Positions 50,261-59,500 of a stretch of DNA of 64,000 nt are shown here, piece after piece. A program made the translations under genes and the position numbers. The notes beneath the pieces are model-generated. The model was given only the letters and a program-made list of their open reading frames with translations. It searched no databases and was not told where the DNA came from. This DNA is from Vreelandella glaciei (GTDB lineage: Bacteria > Pseudomonadota > Gammaproteobacteria > Pseudomonadales > Halomonadaceae): the NCBI RefSeq assembly GCF_013415125.1, contig NZ_JACCDE010000003.1:184528-248527 (forward strand), in the 5' to 3' direction. The stretch's first letter is position 1. Each line of letters begins with the position of its first letter.

Positions 50261-50359
50261 AGCGGCAAACGGCCTTCACCCCATCACCGAGTAGGCGTAT
50301 CATACGCCCCCTTGAAACGCCTACTCGCCGCTAGCCCAGCACACATAAAGCCTAACGCC

Positions 50360-51412
50360 ATGACTGTAGCCAATGCACCAGCCACCAATGAGCCCGTCAC
50401 CATTGGGACGTATGCATTACCCAACCGGGTAATTCTCGCGCCCATGGCCGGCGTCACCGACCGACCTTTTCGCCAGCTGTGTCGGCGGCTGGGTGCTGGC
50501 TGGGTGGTGGGGGAAATGGTGACGTCAGACCCCAGCTTATGGCACACGCGCAAATCGCAGCTACGGATGGACCATCGCGGAGAGCCCGACCCGCGCGTGG
50601 TACAAATCGCCGGCGGCGACGCTGAAATGCTGGCGCAGGCAGCGCGCTTGAATGCCGAACTGGGGGCGCAGATCATCGACATCAACATGGGCTGCCCCGC
50701 GAAAAAAGTCTGCAACAAAGCCGCTGGTTCGGCGCTCCTTCGCGATGAAGCCTTGGTTGCCGAGATTCTTGACGCAGTAGTCTCGGCGGTCGATATTCCA
50801 GTAACGCTGAAAATTCGCACCGGCTGGTGTGCCGAATCAAACAATGCCCTGCGAATTGCCCGCTTAGCTGAGTCAGCAGGCATTCAAGCACTCGCCGTAC
50901 ATGGCCGTCACCGCCAGCAGCGCTATACTGGACAGGCAGAGTACGACACGATTGCTGAGATAAAATCTCACCTCTCGATACCGGTGATAGCCAATGGCGA
51001 CATAACAAGTCCGGAAAAAGCCGCCGAGGTACTCGCTTATACCGGCGCTGATGCCGTCATGGTAGGCCGTGGTGCTCAGGGCAACCCGTGGATATTTCAA
51101 CAGATTAACCACTATCTTCAGCATGGGGAACGGTTGGCGCTACCCACCCTTGTGGAGCGCCGCCACGTGCTACACGGGCATGTCGAGGCGTTGCATGAGT
51201 TTTATGGCACGACTATGGGTGTGCGTATTGCGCGCAAACATGTCGGCTGGTACCTCAGCGACGACCCACGCTTTACGCAGCCTCAGCAGCGCGCGCTTAA
51301 GCAGCAGTTCAATGCGTTAGCGTCACCTGAAACGCAATTTGATTGGATCAACGACGTGATGGCCCCCGGTGCTGCCATACGTTTGCTAGCCAAAGGAAGC
51401 CATGCTGCATGA
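50360..51412 (+). CDS. dusB: tRNA-dihydrouridine synthase B
   Basis: The protein is 350 residues from ATG 50360. [40 protein letters not shown] (with the catalytic Cys) and [14 protein letters not shown] (FMN phosphate site) are diagnostic. It reduces uridines in tRNA with NADPH and FMN. The frame extends upstream to TTG 50312, but those 16 residues do not look family-like. The stop overlaps the fis start (ATGA), the classic dusB-fis pair. Confidence 0.97.
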   Translation: MTVANAPATNEPVTIGTYALPNRVILAPMAGVTDRPFRQLCRRLGAGWVVGEMVTSDPSLWHTRKSQLRMDHRGEPDPRVVQIAGGDAEMLAQAARLNAELGAQIIDINMGCPAKKVCNKAAGSALLRDEALVAEILDAVVSAVDIPVTLKIRTGWCAESNNALRIARLAESAGIQALAVHGRHRQQRYTGQAEYDTIAEIKSHLSIPVIANGDITSPEKAAEVLAYTGADAVMVGRGAQGNPWIFQQINHYLQHGERLALPTLVERRHVLHGHVEALHEFYGTTMGVRIARKHVGWYLSDDPRFTQPQQRALKQQFNALASPETQFDWINDVMAPGAAIRLLAKGSHAA

Positions 51413-51747
51413 CCGAACGCGATCTTCTCTCTAGCGACACCCGTGCCAGCGAAGGCTACTCCCATTTAACGGGCACGCTTGCGGATCCCGCTGCTAGCTC
51501 ACCACCACAGCCGCTTAGAGAGGCTGTTGAAACGGCAATGCGCCGCTACTTTGAGCATTTAGATGGCAGCCAAGCCAGCGACCTTTATGCCATGGTGATG
51601 GCCGAAGTAGAGGCACCATTACTCGCCTGCGTTTTGGAGCACACAGACGGCAACCAGACCCGTGCGGCGGATGTGCTCGGCTTGAACCGCGGCACCCTGC
51701 GTAAAAAACTCAAGCAATACGGACTTATCGAAGGTGACGCCCCCTAA
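51409..51747 (+). CDS. fis: Nucleoid-associated regulator Fis
   Basis: This 112-residue protein is slightly longer at the N-terminus than E. coli Fis (98). The C-terminal helix-turn-helix [20 protein letters not shown] is nearly identical to the family, and the central region [20 protein letters not shown] is also typical. Fis binds and bends DNA at many promoters in fast growth. ATG 51409 is coupled to dusB by a four-base overlap. Confidence 0.96.
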   Translation: MTERDLLSSDTRASEGYSHLTGTLADPAASSPPQPLREAVETAMRRYFEHLDGSQASDLYAMVMAEVEAPLLACVLEHTDGNQTRAADVLGLNRGTLRKKLKQYGLIEGDAP

Positions 51748-51797
51748 CCCTGGGGCGTTGTTATTTTCTATTCTCGACACTGCATACGAGCATTCTT

Positions 51798-53414
51798 ATG
51801 GCTGATAATCCTCTCATGGCTGATAGTTCTTCCTTGACTGACAGTAGCGCCACCCCCGTCCGCCGCGCTCTTTTGAGTGTTTCTGATAAAACCGGCATTG
51901 TAGAATTTGCCCGTGGCCTGACTCAACATGGTGTTGAACTGCTCTCCACGGGTGGCACCTTCCGCCTACTGCAGGAAAATGCTATTGCAGTGAAAGAAGT
52001 GTCTGAACACACCGGCTTCCCCGAAATTATGGATGGCCGGGTTAAAACGCTGCATCCAAAAATTCACGGCGGCATCTTGGCGCGCCGTGGTCAGGATGAT
52101 GCGGTCATGGCCGAGAACGACATCACCCCGATCGACATGGTGGTCGTCAACCTCTACCCATTTGCCGCCACAATTGCCAAGCCTGATTGCACGCTGGAAG
52201 ATGCGATTGAAAATATCGATATCGGCGGCCCAACCATGGTACGCGCCTGCGCCAAAAACCACGCCTACACCACTATCGTGGTCAATAGCAGTGACTACGC
52301 GCGGGTACTAGGCGAATTGGCCGCTCAAGATGGCCAGGTGAGTCGCGCCACGCGCTTTGACTTAGCGGTAAAAGCGTTTGAACACACCGCTGGCTACGAC
52401 GGCGCGATTGCTGACTACCTGGGTCGCCAAGTGAATGCTAGCGATAAGACCTTTCCTCGCACCTTTAACCTGCAGCTCAATAAAAAGCAGGACATGCGCT
52501 ACGGCGAAAACCCGCATCAGCAGGCGGCTTTTTACGTTGACTCCCAGGCGAGCGAGCCTAGTGTCGCTACCGCCACAATGCTCCAAGGCAAACCCCTTTC
52601 GTATAACAATGTCGCCGATACTGATGCCGCCTTTGAATGCGTAAAAGCTTTTACAGAAACGGCTTGCGTGATTGTTAAGCACGCCAACCCCTGCGGCGTC
52701 GCTATTGGCGCAACCGCCTTAGCCGCTTACGACAAAGCCTTTGCCACCGATCCGACCAGTGCGTTTGGCGGCATTATCGCTTTCAATACACCGCTGGACG
52801 CCGAAACGGCCCAGGCAATTATTGATCGCCAGTTTGTCGAGGTGATTATTGCCCCCGGGGTCAGCGATGAAGCCGCTGCCATTGTGGCGAATAAGCAAAA
52901 CGTACGCTTGCTGGACGTCGGCGCCCACTGGCCCGGCGAGCAGCAGCCTGCGCTGGACTTTAAGCGTGTCAACGGCGGGTTACTGGTGCAGGAACGTGAC
53001 GACGGAATGGTCACCCGTGACAACCTGACGGTGGTCAGCCAGCGCGCCCCTAGCGAACAGGAGCTGCGTGATCTGGCTTTTGCCTGGCGAGTGGCCAAGT
53101 TCGTCAAATCCAACGCCATTGTGTATGCCAAAGAGGGCCAAACGGTGGGCGTTGGCGCGGGCCAAATGAGCCGCGTTTACTCGGCTAAAATTGCCGGGAT
53201 CAAGGCCGCCGACGAAGGCCTTTCGGTGCCTGGTTCAGTGATGGCGTCTGACGCCTTCTTCCCGTTCCGCGACGGCATTGATGCCGCGGCAGCCGCAGGC
53301 ATTACCGCCGTCATTCAACCGGGTGGCTCCATGCGCGACCAGGAAGTAATCGACGCTGCCAACGAAGCAGGCATTGCCATGGTGTTTACCGGCATGCGCC
53401 ACTTCCGTCACTAA
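51798..53414 (+). CDS. purH: Bifunctional AICAR formyltransferase / IMP cyclohydrolase
   Basis: This 538-residue protein performs the last two steps of IMP synthesis. The IMP cyclohydrolase (MGS-like) domain is N-terminal ([32 protein letters not shown]). The formyltransferase part has [11 protein letters not shown] with the catalytic Lys-His, and [15 protein letters not shown] 51798 gives about a dozen extra N-terminal residues; ATG 51816 is an alternative. It is followed by a strong terminator. Confidence 0.97.
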   Translation: MADNPLMADSSSLTDSSATPVRRALLSVSDKTGIVEFARGLTQHGVELLSTGGTFRLLQENAIAVKEVSEHTGFPEIMDGRVKTLHPKIHGGILARRGQDDAVMAENDITPIDMVVVNLYPFAATIAKPDCTLEDAIENIDIGGPTMVRACAKNHAYTTIVVNSSDYARVLGELAAQDGQVSRATRFDLAVKAFEHTAGYDGAIADYLGRQVNASDKTFPRTFNLQLNKKQDMRYGENPHQQAAFYVDSQASEPSVATATMLQGKPLSYNNVADTDAAFECVKAFTETACVIVKHANPCGVAIGATALAAYDKAFATDPTSAFGGIIAFNTPLDAETAQAIIDRQFVEVIIAPGVSDEAAAIVANKQNVRLLDVGAHWPGEQQPALDFKRVNGGLLVQERDDGMVTRDNLTVVSQRAPSEQELRDLAFAWRVAKFVKSNAIVYAKEGQTVGVGAGQMSRVYSAKIAGIKAADEGLSVPGSVMASDAFFPFRDGIDAAAAAGITAVIQPGGSMRDQEVIDAANEAGIAMVFTGMRHFRH

Positions 53415-53470
53415 GGTCAGCCACGACGTTTAGCCACACTATCGGCATCAAACTGATGCTGTAAAAAACT

Positions 53471-53507
53471 AGCCCCCATCAGCAGCGCGCTGATGGGGGC
53501 TTTTTTA
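53471..53507 (+). terminator. Rho-independent terminator of purH
   Basis: AGCCCCCATCAGC pairs perfectly with GCTGATGGGGGCT around a 5-base loop, with a T-run after it. The preceding A-run allows it to act for the converging gabD transcript too. Confidence 0.92.
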
Positions 53508-53539
53508 CCCCGTCTTACTTAAAAAAGAACACTTAGGGC

Positions 53540-54997
53540 TCAGCCAAGATCAATACATAGATACTTGGTTTCGAGGTACTCTTCCAAGCCCTGATGGCCG
53601 CCTTCACGGCCTAAGCCTGAGGCTTTGACACCCCCAAACGGCGCAGCGGCATTAGAAATGGCGCCGGTATTAATCCCGACCATACCGTACTCAAGCGCCT
53701 CAGCCACGCGCCATACGCGGGAGAGATCACGCGAATAGAAGTAAGAAGCCAAGCCATACTGGGTATCGTTGGCCATTTCAATCGCCGTCTCTTCATCGTC
53801 AAACGGGAAGACAGCCGCGAGCGGGCCGAAGGTCTCTTCGTGGGCCACCTTCATCTTGTCGGTCGCAAAACTGATCAGCGTCGGCGTAAAGAAGTTGCCA
53901 CCCAACGGGTGCGGATGCCCGCCCAACAACAGCTCTGCACCATTATCGATGGCGTCCTGCACATGCTCACTGACTTTTTTAACCGCATTGCCATCGATGA
54001 GCGGACCGATATTAATATTCGGCTTAGTGCCATCGCCGACATGCAGCTCGCTGTTCATGGCAACCGCTAGCTTTTCGCAAAAGGCATTAATCACGCTGGA
54101 CTGAACCAGGAAGCGATTAGTGCAAACACAGGTTTGCCCGGCGTTACGGAATTTAGCGGCCATGGCGCCTTCTACGGCGGCGTCTAAATCAGCATCTTCA
54201 AACACGATAAACGGCGCATTGCCGCCCAACTCAAGCGAGATCTTCTGCACGTGCTCCGCCGCTTGCGCCATTAGCTTGCGCCCTACTTCGGTGGAGCCAG
54301 TGAAGGTAATCTTGCGCACTTTGGGCGACTGGGTCATGGCTTGGGCAATATCGCTGGCACTGCCCGGCACTACGTTGAACACGCCGCGGGGAATACCGGC
54401 ACGTTCTGCCAATAACGCGAGCGCAGTGGCTGAAAACGGCGTCTGGCTGGCAGGTTTAACCACGATCGTGCAACCTGCTGCTAGTGCCGCACCAGCCTTA
54501 CGGGTAATCATCGCCGCTGGGAAATTCCAGGGCGTAATGGCCCCCACAACACCGACGGGCTGCTTAGTCACCACAATGCGCTGGTTAGCTTTAGCGGCAG
54601 GAATGGTTTCGCCATAAACGCGCCGCGCTTCTTCGGCAAACCAGCGCAGAAAACTGGCCGCATAGGCAATTTCGCCCGCCGCTTCCTTGAGCGGCTTACC
54701 CTGCTCGTAGGTCATCAGCATGGCGAGATCCTGCTGGTGCTCCATCATCAGATCGTGCCATTTCATCAGCAAATCCGCTCGCTCCTGAGCGGTAAGGGCA
54801 CGCCACGCCGGTAGTGCAGCATCCGCCGCGTCTATCGCCCGCTCAGTCTCAACTTTTCCCAAGCGGGGAATATCGCCAATCGCTTCGCCGGTTGCCGGGT
54901 TTAATACGGTGATCTGTTCGCCGCTATCCGCCGCGACCCAACTACCGTCTATATAGGCAAAGGGGCAATACAGCTGTGTTTCTTTTAGCGCTTCCAT
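53540..54997 (-). CDS. gabD: Succinate-semialdehyde dehydrogenase (NADP type)
   Basis: This 485-residue aldehyde dehydrogenase has the catalytic Cys in FRNAGQTCVCTNRF and the catalytic Glu in SLELGGNAPFIV. The NADP-binding Rossmann motif is FTGSTEVGRKLMAQAA. The region PWNFPAAMITRKAGAALAAG is identical in type to E. coli GabD. It oxidises succinate semialdehyde to succinate in GABA degradation; glutarate semialdehyde is a possible alternative substrate (DavD). No gabT is near, so it stands alone. Confidence 0.9.
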   Translation of the reverse strand: MEALKETQLYCPFAYIDGSWVAADSGEQITVLNPATGEAIGDIPRLGKVETERAIDAADAALPAWRALTAQERADLLMKWHDLMMEHQQDLAMLMTYEQGKPLKEAAGEIAYAASFLRWFAEEARRVYGETIPAAKANQRIVVTKQPVGVVGAITPWNFPAAMITRKAGAALAAGCTIVVKPASQTPFSATALALLAERAGIPRGVFNVVPGSASDIAQAMTQSPKVRKITFTGSTEVGRKLMAQAAEHVQKISLELGGNAPFIVFEDADLDAAVEGAMAAKFRNAGQTCVCTNRFLVQSSVINAFCEKLAVAMNSELHVGDGTKPNINIGPLIDGNAVKKVSEHVQDAIDNGAELLLGGHPHPLGGNFFTPTLISFATDKMKVAHEETFGPLAAVFPFDDEETAIEMANDTQYGLASYFYSRDLSRVWRVAEALEYGMVGINTGAISNAAAPFGGVKASGLGREGGHQGLEEYLETKYLCIDLG

Positions 54998-55116
54998 GAC
55001 AGACTCCTGACCAAAATGATGGCCTTATAGGCTCATTAACCTCTTCATGCTAAGACGAAACACCCCTTTAGACCAAGTTTACCGCGTGCTTTACTCGCTA
55101 ATTACCGACAGTTGAC

Positions 55117-55668
55117 TCAGTTAATCAGCATTAAAAACTCTTGCCGAGTCGCCTGATTGCTACGAAAACTACCCAGCATTACCGATGATGTCATACTGGA
55201 ATTTTGCTTCTCTACGCCACGCATCATCATGCAGAGGTGACGCGCCTCAATGACCACAGCAACGCCCGTTGCCTGAGTCACTTCCTGAACAGCATCTGCA
55301 ATCTCACGGGTTAAATTCTCTTGGATCTGCATACGGCGCGCAAACATATCGACAATACGGGCAAACTTAGACAATCCTAATACTTTACCGTTTGGCAGAT
55401 AGGCAATGTGGCATTTACCGATAAAAGGCAGCAGGTGGTGTTCACACATTGAATAGAGCTCAATGTCTTTCACCAATACCATTTCATCCGTTTGCGATTC
55501 AAACACCGCACCATTAACGATCTCATCCAAAGACTGAGAGTAGCCAGCATTCAAAAACTGCATAGCCTTGGCTGCACGTTTCGGCGTATCTCGTAGCCCT
55601 TCACGGTTTGGATCTTCGCCTAGTGCTGAAATTATCTGGCGATAGTGCTCGGCGATATCATCGGACAT
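55117..55668 (-). CDS. folE: GTP cyclohydrolase I
   Basis: The protein is 183 residues from ATG 55668. The zinc and active-site motif is [20 protein letters not shown], followed by [20 protein letters not shown], diagnostic for type IA enzymes. It opens GTP to dihydroneopterin triphosphate, the first step in folate synthesis. AGAGGCTTAAT gives the ribosome-binding site; the frame to 55725 lies upstream of it. It stands alone, with 340 AT-rich bases upstream. Confidence 0.97.
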   Translation of the reverse strand: MSDDIAEHYRQIISALGEDPNREGLRDTPKRAAKAMQFLNAGYSQSLDEIVNGAVFESQTDEMVLVKDIELYSMCEHHLLPFIGKCHIAYLPNGKVLGLSKFARIVDMFARRMQIQENLTREIADAVQEVTQATGVAVVIEARHLCMMMRGVEKQNSSMTSSVMLGSFRSNQATRQEFLMLIN

Positions 55669-56009
55669 ATTAAGCCTCTTCAAAAACTGTATCAAAACCG
55701 TGCGCAATCGCGTCCAAACGGTCACCTAGGTCTCTAACCCTTTGCGCATGAAAAAAGTAAAACTACCACTAGAGGGGCGTTAACCACCGCCTTTCTCTAC
55801 CCAAGTTGTACAAAAAGTATACTTTTCATAAAAAACGCACAACAAATATTAATTAATTCCATTATTTTACCGCATCTCGCCTGCTGTTGGCTTCTCTAAC
55901 TGCGGCAGAGCGCCGCGGTGCTCACTTTGCAACCTAGGGGCCTGTGCTATGATAAATCATTATTATTGATTGCCTTTACTTCTTCAGGCACCACCATTGA
56001 GAGTTCGCC
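55669..56009. other. Intergenic region between folE and a secreted-protein gene
   Basis: About 340 bases, AT-rich in the middle (55800-55870). It should hold divergent promoters for folE and the gene at 56010. A candidate -10 for the latter is TATGAT at 55948-55953, with CTTTGC (55926-55931) as a weak -35. No structured RNA recognised. Confidence 0.45.
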
Positions 56010-56573
56010 ATGTCATTTAAGCCAACGCCCTTTTGGTTAACCGCCATTGCGGTCCCCTTTTATTTCGCCACACCGCTACCTTCTTTCGCCGCAGAAGCGA
56101 CACTTTCACTGCCCAACGAAGCGACTGTTGGCGTTGAGGTTGTTGAAGAGCTTACCTTTGAGTCAAACCAAGCACGTCTTAACGACATATTGCTACACCC
56201 CACTCAAGCTGAGAGAGCTTCGCACTCGCTGCCGGAATATTGCGTCATCGTGGGCAATGCCCAATTAGTCGATGAGCGCATTCGTGTTACCACGAAAGAT
56301 GCCACCTGCATTGAAACACACGATGCAGACAGTGATATTTTTACGGGTGAATTCAGCGCCAGCGCGTATGCCGAAGATGGCCAATACGGCATCGCGTGCG
56401 AAGGCACTCCATGCACGCTTTCTCCTGGAAAAACGTTCGTTCTCACGCTGAATGAGTCCCTAGAGATTAAAGAGCAGGACAACCCCTCTGAAGAATTGAA
56501 CGAGCAACGCCGCCAAGTTGACGGAGAAGGCGTCGCTAACCCCGTGCCCCGCGAAGAGGCCGTACCAGATTAA
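56010..56573 (+). CDS. Secreted hypothetical protein
   Basis: The protein is 187 residues. It has a clear signal peptide (hydrophobic core IAVPFYFATPLPSFAAEA; probable cut after FAA near residue 28). The mature part has four cysteines, one in YCVIVGN, one in KDATCIETHD and a close pair in IACEGTPCTLSPG, which could form two disulfides in the periplasm. The C-terminal 40 residues are acidic and probably unfolded. I recognise no family. GAGAGTTCGCC is a weak ribosome-binding site. It converges with srkA. Confidence 0.75.
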   Translation: MSFKPTPFWLTAIAVPFYFATPLPSFAAEATLSLPNEATVGVEVVEELTFESNQARLNDILLHPTQAERASHSLPEYCVIVGNAQLVDERIRVTTKDATCIETHDADSDIFTGEFSASAYAEDGQYGIACEGTPCTLSPGKTFVLTLNESLEIKEQDNPSEELNEQRRQVDGEGVANPVPREEAVPD

Positions 56574-56584
56574 ATCGCCCCTAT

Positions 56585-57559
56585 TTACGCCAGCCAGCGG
56601 GGATTGTCTAACTGCAGGCACTGCTGCTCTAATTGGCGGATATGCTGATCCCAATAGCCACTATCCGCCAGCCAGGGAAAAGCACGGGGAAAAGCGGGAT
56701 CATCCCAGCGAGAGACCAGCCACGCTGAGTGCCTAATTAAACGATAACTTCTCAGTGGTTCTATCAACGCCATCTGATCAGTAGGAAATGAGCAGGTTTC
56801 CTCATACCCTTCGGTAATTTCACTTAGATATGATCGCCACCCCTGGGGGTCATCCGTGGGCAGTAGCATCCAGATATCCTGCATAGCAGGCGCCATGATA
56901 CAGTCGTCAAAATCGACCAACGTAAAGTCCTCATCACGCCCCAGCACATTGCCCAAATGGCAATCACCATGGCAGCGAATCATGCTACTGGCGGGCACAG
57001 TATGTTTTACAAGCTGCTGATGCACCTTTTCAATTACATTATCGTAGGCCCGGCGCTGATGACGGTTCAGCCAATTACTGGCCAGCACTCGCTGCTGAGC
57101 ATCTAAAATACCACTCGCCATTTCTAGCCAAGGACGGTGCTGAAACGTTTTTTTGGCCGACACTTTATGCAACCGCCCTAACACCTGCCCCATGGCAAAT
57201 AAGTGCGATGGATTATCTAACTCTGGCGCCTGGCCTGGGCAGTGGGGAAACAGCGCAAATCGATACGCTTTAAAATAGTGTAACGAGACACCCGCCCTAT
57301 CACGCCAAGGCGCAACTACCGGCACCTGCTGACTAGCGAGCTCCTGTAAAAAATCGTGCTCTTCCTGAATCGCCGCGTCTGACCAACGATCAGGTCGATA
57401 AAATTTAACGATCCAGTTTTTGCCGTCGCCATCACGAAACAACAGCACACGGTTTTCATAGCTATTTAGCGCAAAAGGCTCGCCCGCAGGCCAGATATCC
57501 AGCGACTCCACTGCAGACATCACTAAATCAGGCGAAAGAGAGCTAAACGGGTGTGACAT
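56585..57559 (-). CDS. srkA: Stress response kinase SrkA (YihE)
   Basis: This 324-residue protein has the APH/choline-kinase fold. The catalytic loop is MIRCHGDCHLGNVLG and the metal-binding motif LVDFDDCIMAP. LFRDGDGKNWIVKFYRPDRW and QEEHDFLQELA are typical of YihE. In E. coli it protects against stress-induced death by damping MazEF (family knowledge). It is on the same strand as comF, 54 bases downstream of it. Confidence 0.92.
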   Translation of the reverse strand: MSHPFSSLSPDLVMSAVESLDIWPAGEPFALNSYENRVLLFRDGDGKNWIVKFYRPDRWSDAAIQEEHDFLQELASQQVPVVAPWRDRAGVSLHYFKAYRFALFPHCPGQAPELDNPSHLFAMGQVLGRLHKVSAKKTFQHRPWLEMASGILDAQQRVLASNWLNRHQRRAYDNVIEKVHQQLVKHTVPASSMIRCHGDCHLGNVLGRDEDFTLVDFDDCIMAPAMQDIWMLLPTDDPQGWRSYLSEITEGYEETCSFPTDQMALIEPLRSYRLIRHSAWLVSRWDDPAFPRAFPWLADSGYWDQHIRQLEQQCLQLDNPRWLA

Positions 57560-57613
57560 AGGCCACTCCTGGGTTGGCGAAAGCGCTATTGAGTAAGCGA
57601 AAAGACTATTCTA

Positions 57614-58318
57614 TCAATCCTTACCCAGGGGCGTCCGCGCGGTCGCCCAAATATCCACACGTTCTGCTCCCGCATCTAACGCCGCGCGCGCCAGTGCGTG
57701 CCCCGTTGAACCCGTCGTAACAACATCATCGATTATTAATAAATGCGCCGGGGGCGGTGATTCAAAGACAAAGGCACCCGCCAGATTGGCAACCCGTTGG
57801 CGGCGATTCAACGTGCGCTGGGAGGGAGAATCCTTTACTCGCCTGGCAGACACCAATGGCACACCAAGCTGGCGACTGAGTCTCTCGGCTAACCACTGCG
57901 ATTGATTAAATCCTCGCGCCCGCGCATGCGCTGGGTGCATAGGTACCGACAACAGTGCGTCTGCTTGGGTAGGCGGCGGCGTTAATACCATTAACTCTGC
58001 TAACAACGTACCCGCCCGCGGAGAGGCGTGAAATTTAAAATCATGTACCAGCTCTTTAATAGGCCCCTGATATAAAAGCCCCGCTTGGGTGGTCGAAAAT
58101 GCCGGTGGGTCAATTAAACAGTGCCCACACAAGCTAGCCCCATGGGAAACAGGGTCACCGCACTGGCGACAGGCATGCAGGTTCCACGGCAGCCCGACCA
58201 AACAGGCGGTGCACCACCCCCGCCCCGCCAAGGCGGGTGCCAAACAAAAGGCGCAATAGCCAGGCATGGCCTGCTTTAGCCAATGGCCGCCACGTTGTAG
58301 CCATTGTTTTACCTTCAT
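57614..58318 (-). CDS. ComF-family phosphoribosyltransferase-like protein
   Basis: The protein is 234 residues. A cysteine-rich N-terminus (CAFCLAPALAGRGWCTACL, then CRQCGDPVSHGASLCGHC) probably binds two zinc ions. The C-terminal PRTase domain has the PRPP loop LLIIDDVVTTGSTGHALA and ARARGFNQSQWLAERLS. ComFC and GntX proteins belong to this family and take part in DNA uptake (family knowledge). That could tie in with the pilus genes at the start of the window, but the tie is an inference. Confidence 0.9.
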   Translation of the reverse strand: MKVKQWLQRGGHWLKQAMPGYCAFCLAPALAGRGWCTACLVGLPWNLHACRQCGDPVSHGASLCGHCLIDPPAFSTTQAGLLYQGPIKELVHDFKFHASPRAGTLLAELMVLTPPPTQADALLSVPMHPAHARARGFNQSQWLAERLSRQLGVPLVSARRVKDSPSQRTLNRRQRVANLAGAFVFESPPPAHLLIIDDVVTTGSTGHALARAALDAGAERVDIWATARTPLGKD

Positions 58319-58398
58319 GCCTTCTCCCCGATCGAGGTAGTAATATTAAACTCATGGTTGACTTCTATCACGAAGTTGATAATATACGCCTCGTCTTA

Positions 58399-58483
58399 GC
58401 GGATGTGGTGGAATTGGTAGACACGCTAGATTTAGGTTCTAGTGCCGTAAGGTGTGGGAGTTCGAGTCTCCCCATCCGCACCA
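58399..58483 (+). tRNA. tRNA-Leu (anticodon UAG)
   Basis: The 85-base sequence folds as a class II tRNA: acceptor GCGGATG paired with CATCCGC, then ACCA; anticodon stem CTAGA/TCTAG with loop TTTAGGT, anticodon TAG; a variable arm between the anticodon stem and the T-arm (GGGAGTTCGAGTCTCCC, with the TTCGA loop). CCA is encoded. It reads CUA and related Leu codons. It marks the border between the conserved region and the decayed region that follows. Confidence 0.97.
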
Positions 58484-58584
58484 ATTACTTTATGAATTTC
58501 AGCATCTTAGCTTTTACTTGTCCTGCTAAGTTGTCTCCAAACGGTCTACATTTGGCATAGTTGGTCAGTTTTTTAGTCAACTTT

Positions 58585-58611
58585 AAAAGCACCTGATCAG
58601 GTGCTTTTTTT
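58585..58611 (+). terminator. Rho-independent terminator after tRNA-Leu
   Basis: AAAAGCACCTGATCAGGTGCTTTTTTT is a perfect stem with T-run about 100 bases after the tRNA, the expected terminator of the tRNA transcript. Confidence 0.9.
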
Positions 58612-58829
58612 GTGCCTGTAATTTAGCCCAGCTCTTCTCACGTTGTACCGAACAACCAATATTTTCAATCTTAGGCAGCTAGACACGTTACAGCGCAGGC
58701 CTCTGGCACAATCTGGACACAGTGACTTATAAGCGTTTGGAGCATGAGCACAATGCAGCCCCACGGTCATGACTGCCGCGCAGCTGTAGCCAGTGTGCAA
58801 AAAAATCAAACGGGTCCTGGATTCTTGCA

Positions 58830-58857
58830 TTGACTTAATCTCAAGGCATCTTATGCT
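58830..58857 (+). promoter_or_regulatory. Probable sigma-70 promoter of the small gene at 58904
   Basis: TTGACT (58830-58835) and TATGCT (58852-58857) are separated by 16 bases and lie 47 bases before the start codon of the next gene. Both hexamers match five and four of six consensus positions. Confidence 0.6.
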
Positions 58858-58903
58858 GAGAAAGTGCGCTACGCACACCTTTGAATCAACAGTGGAGGCA
58901 AAT

Positions 58904-59158
58904 ATGCCTTTAGACTTGAAGAGCAAAAAATCATTGGTTTTGTCAGCATTTCCGGACGTGTTTTCGGTTGATTTTGACCGATATAGAGACCGCTGCGTCG
59001 TGACCGATAATTCCAATGGCAGGGTGCTGGGGTTTTCAATGACCTACTGCAACACCTGGTTTCGTGTAGTCAATCGTCTTTCATGCATTAGAAGCTTCTT
59101 ACGCAATGAGCTTAACCATAAAATCAGCTACGCATGGGAGCGGGACAACATCATCTGA
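58904..59158 (+). CDS. Small hypothetical protein
   Basis: The protein is 84 residues from ATG 58904, with TGGAGG six bases upstream; the upstream frame to 58793 contains the promoter instead. It is basic, has no signal peptide or membrane segment, and carries a few Trp, Tyr and Cys residues (TYCNTWFRVVNRLSC). I recognise no family. It lies just after tRNA-Leu in the decayed accessory region. The good promoter and ribosome-binding site suggest it is still expressed. Confidence 0.55.
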   Translation: MPLDLKSKKSLVLSAFPDVFSVDFDRYRDRCVVTDNSNGRVLGFSMTYCNTWFRVVNRLSCIRSFLRNELNHKISYAWERDNII

Positions 59159-59290
59159 TAAGATCATAGATATGCGCAGGATGTGCTATCTATCAATTGC
59201 CACCTCCCACTTCTATTTCCCCGCCTTTTAATTTAACCCTCCAGCCCTTACCACCCAATTACTTTAGCGGTTCCAAACGACGGATTTTAG

Positions 59291-59500
59291 CTCGGGCTAC
59301 TCGCTGAACCGATTAGCGATGAGAAGAGAGCCAAGAATGAAAAACTAATGGCGACGTTGGACAAGCTCAATAGAGAGCACGGCAAGAACACAGTGAGGCT
59401 GGGTATGCCAAGGAAGATCAATGCATGGGAATTGCGTTGCGAGCATCGAACCCCGCGCTACACAACGAACTGGAATGAACTGCCGTTAGTAACGTCGTAG
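59291..59500 (+). pseudogene. umuC: UmuC (DNA polymerase V) C-terminal remnant
   Basis: An open stretch of 69 codons after an in-frame TAG, without a start codon, reads KNEKLMATLDKLNREHGKNT, then VRLGMPRKINAWELRCEH and RTPRYTTNWNELP before a stop. This is the C-terminal signature of UmuC/DinB-type SOS polymerases (LMxxLDxINxxxGxxTV... RSPxYTTxWxELP). The polymerase catalytic domain and umuD are absent. It is a leftover of an SOS mutagenesis operon, common on mobile elements. Confidence 0.85.

Noticed and set aside
58597..59016. Minus-strand open frame with several cysteines after tRNA-Leu
   Set aside because: It crosses the terminator and is antisense to the better supported small gene; the Cys pattern is not a recognised zinc motif.
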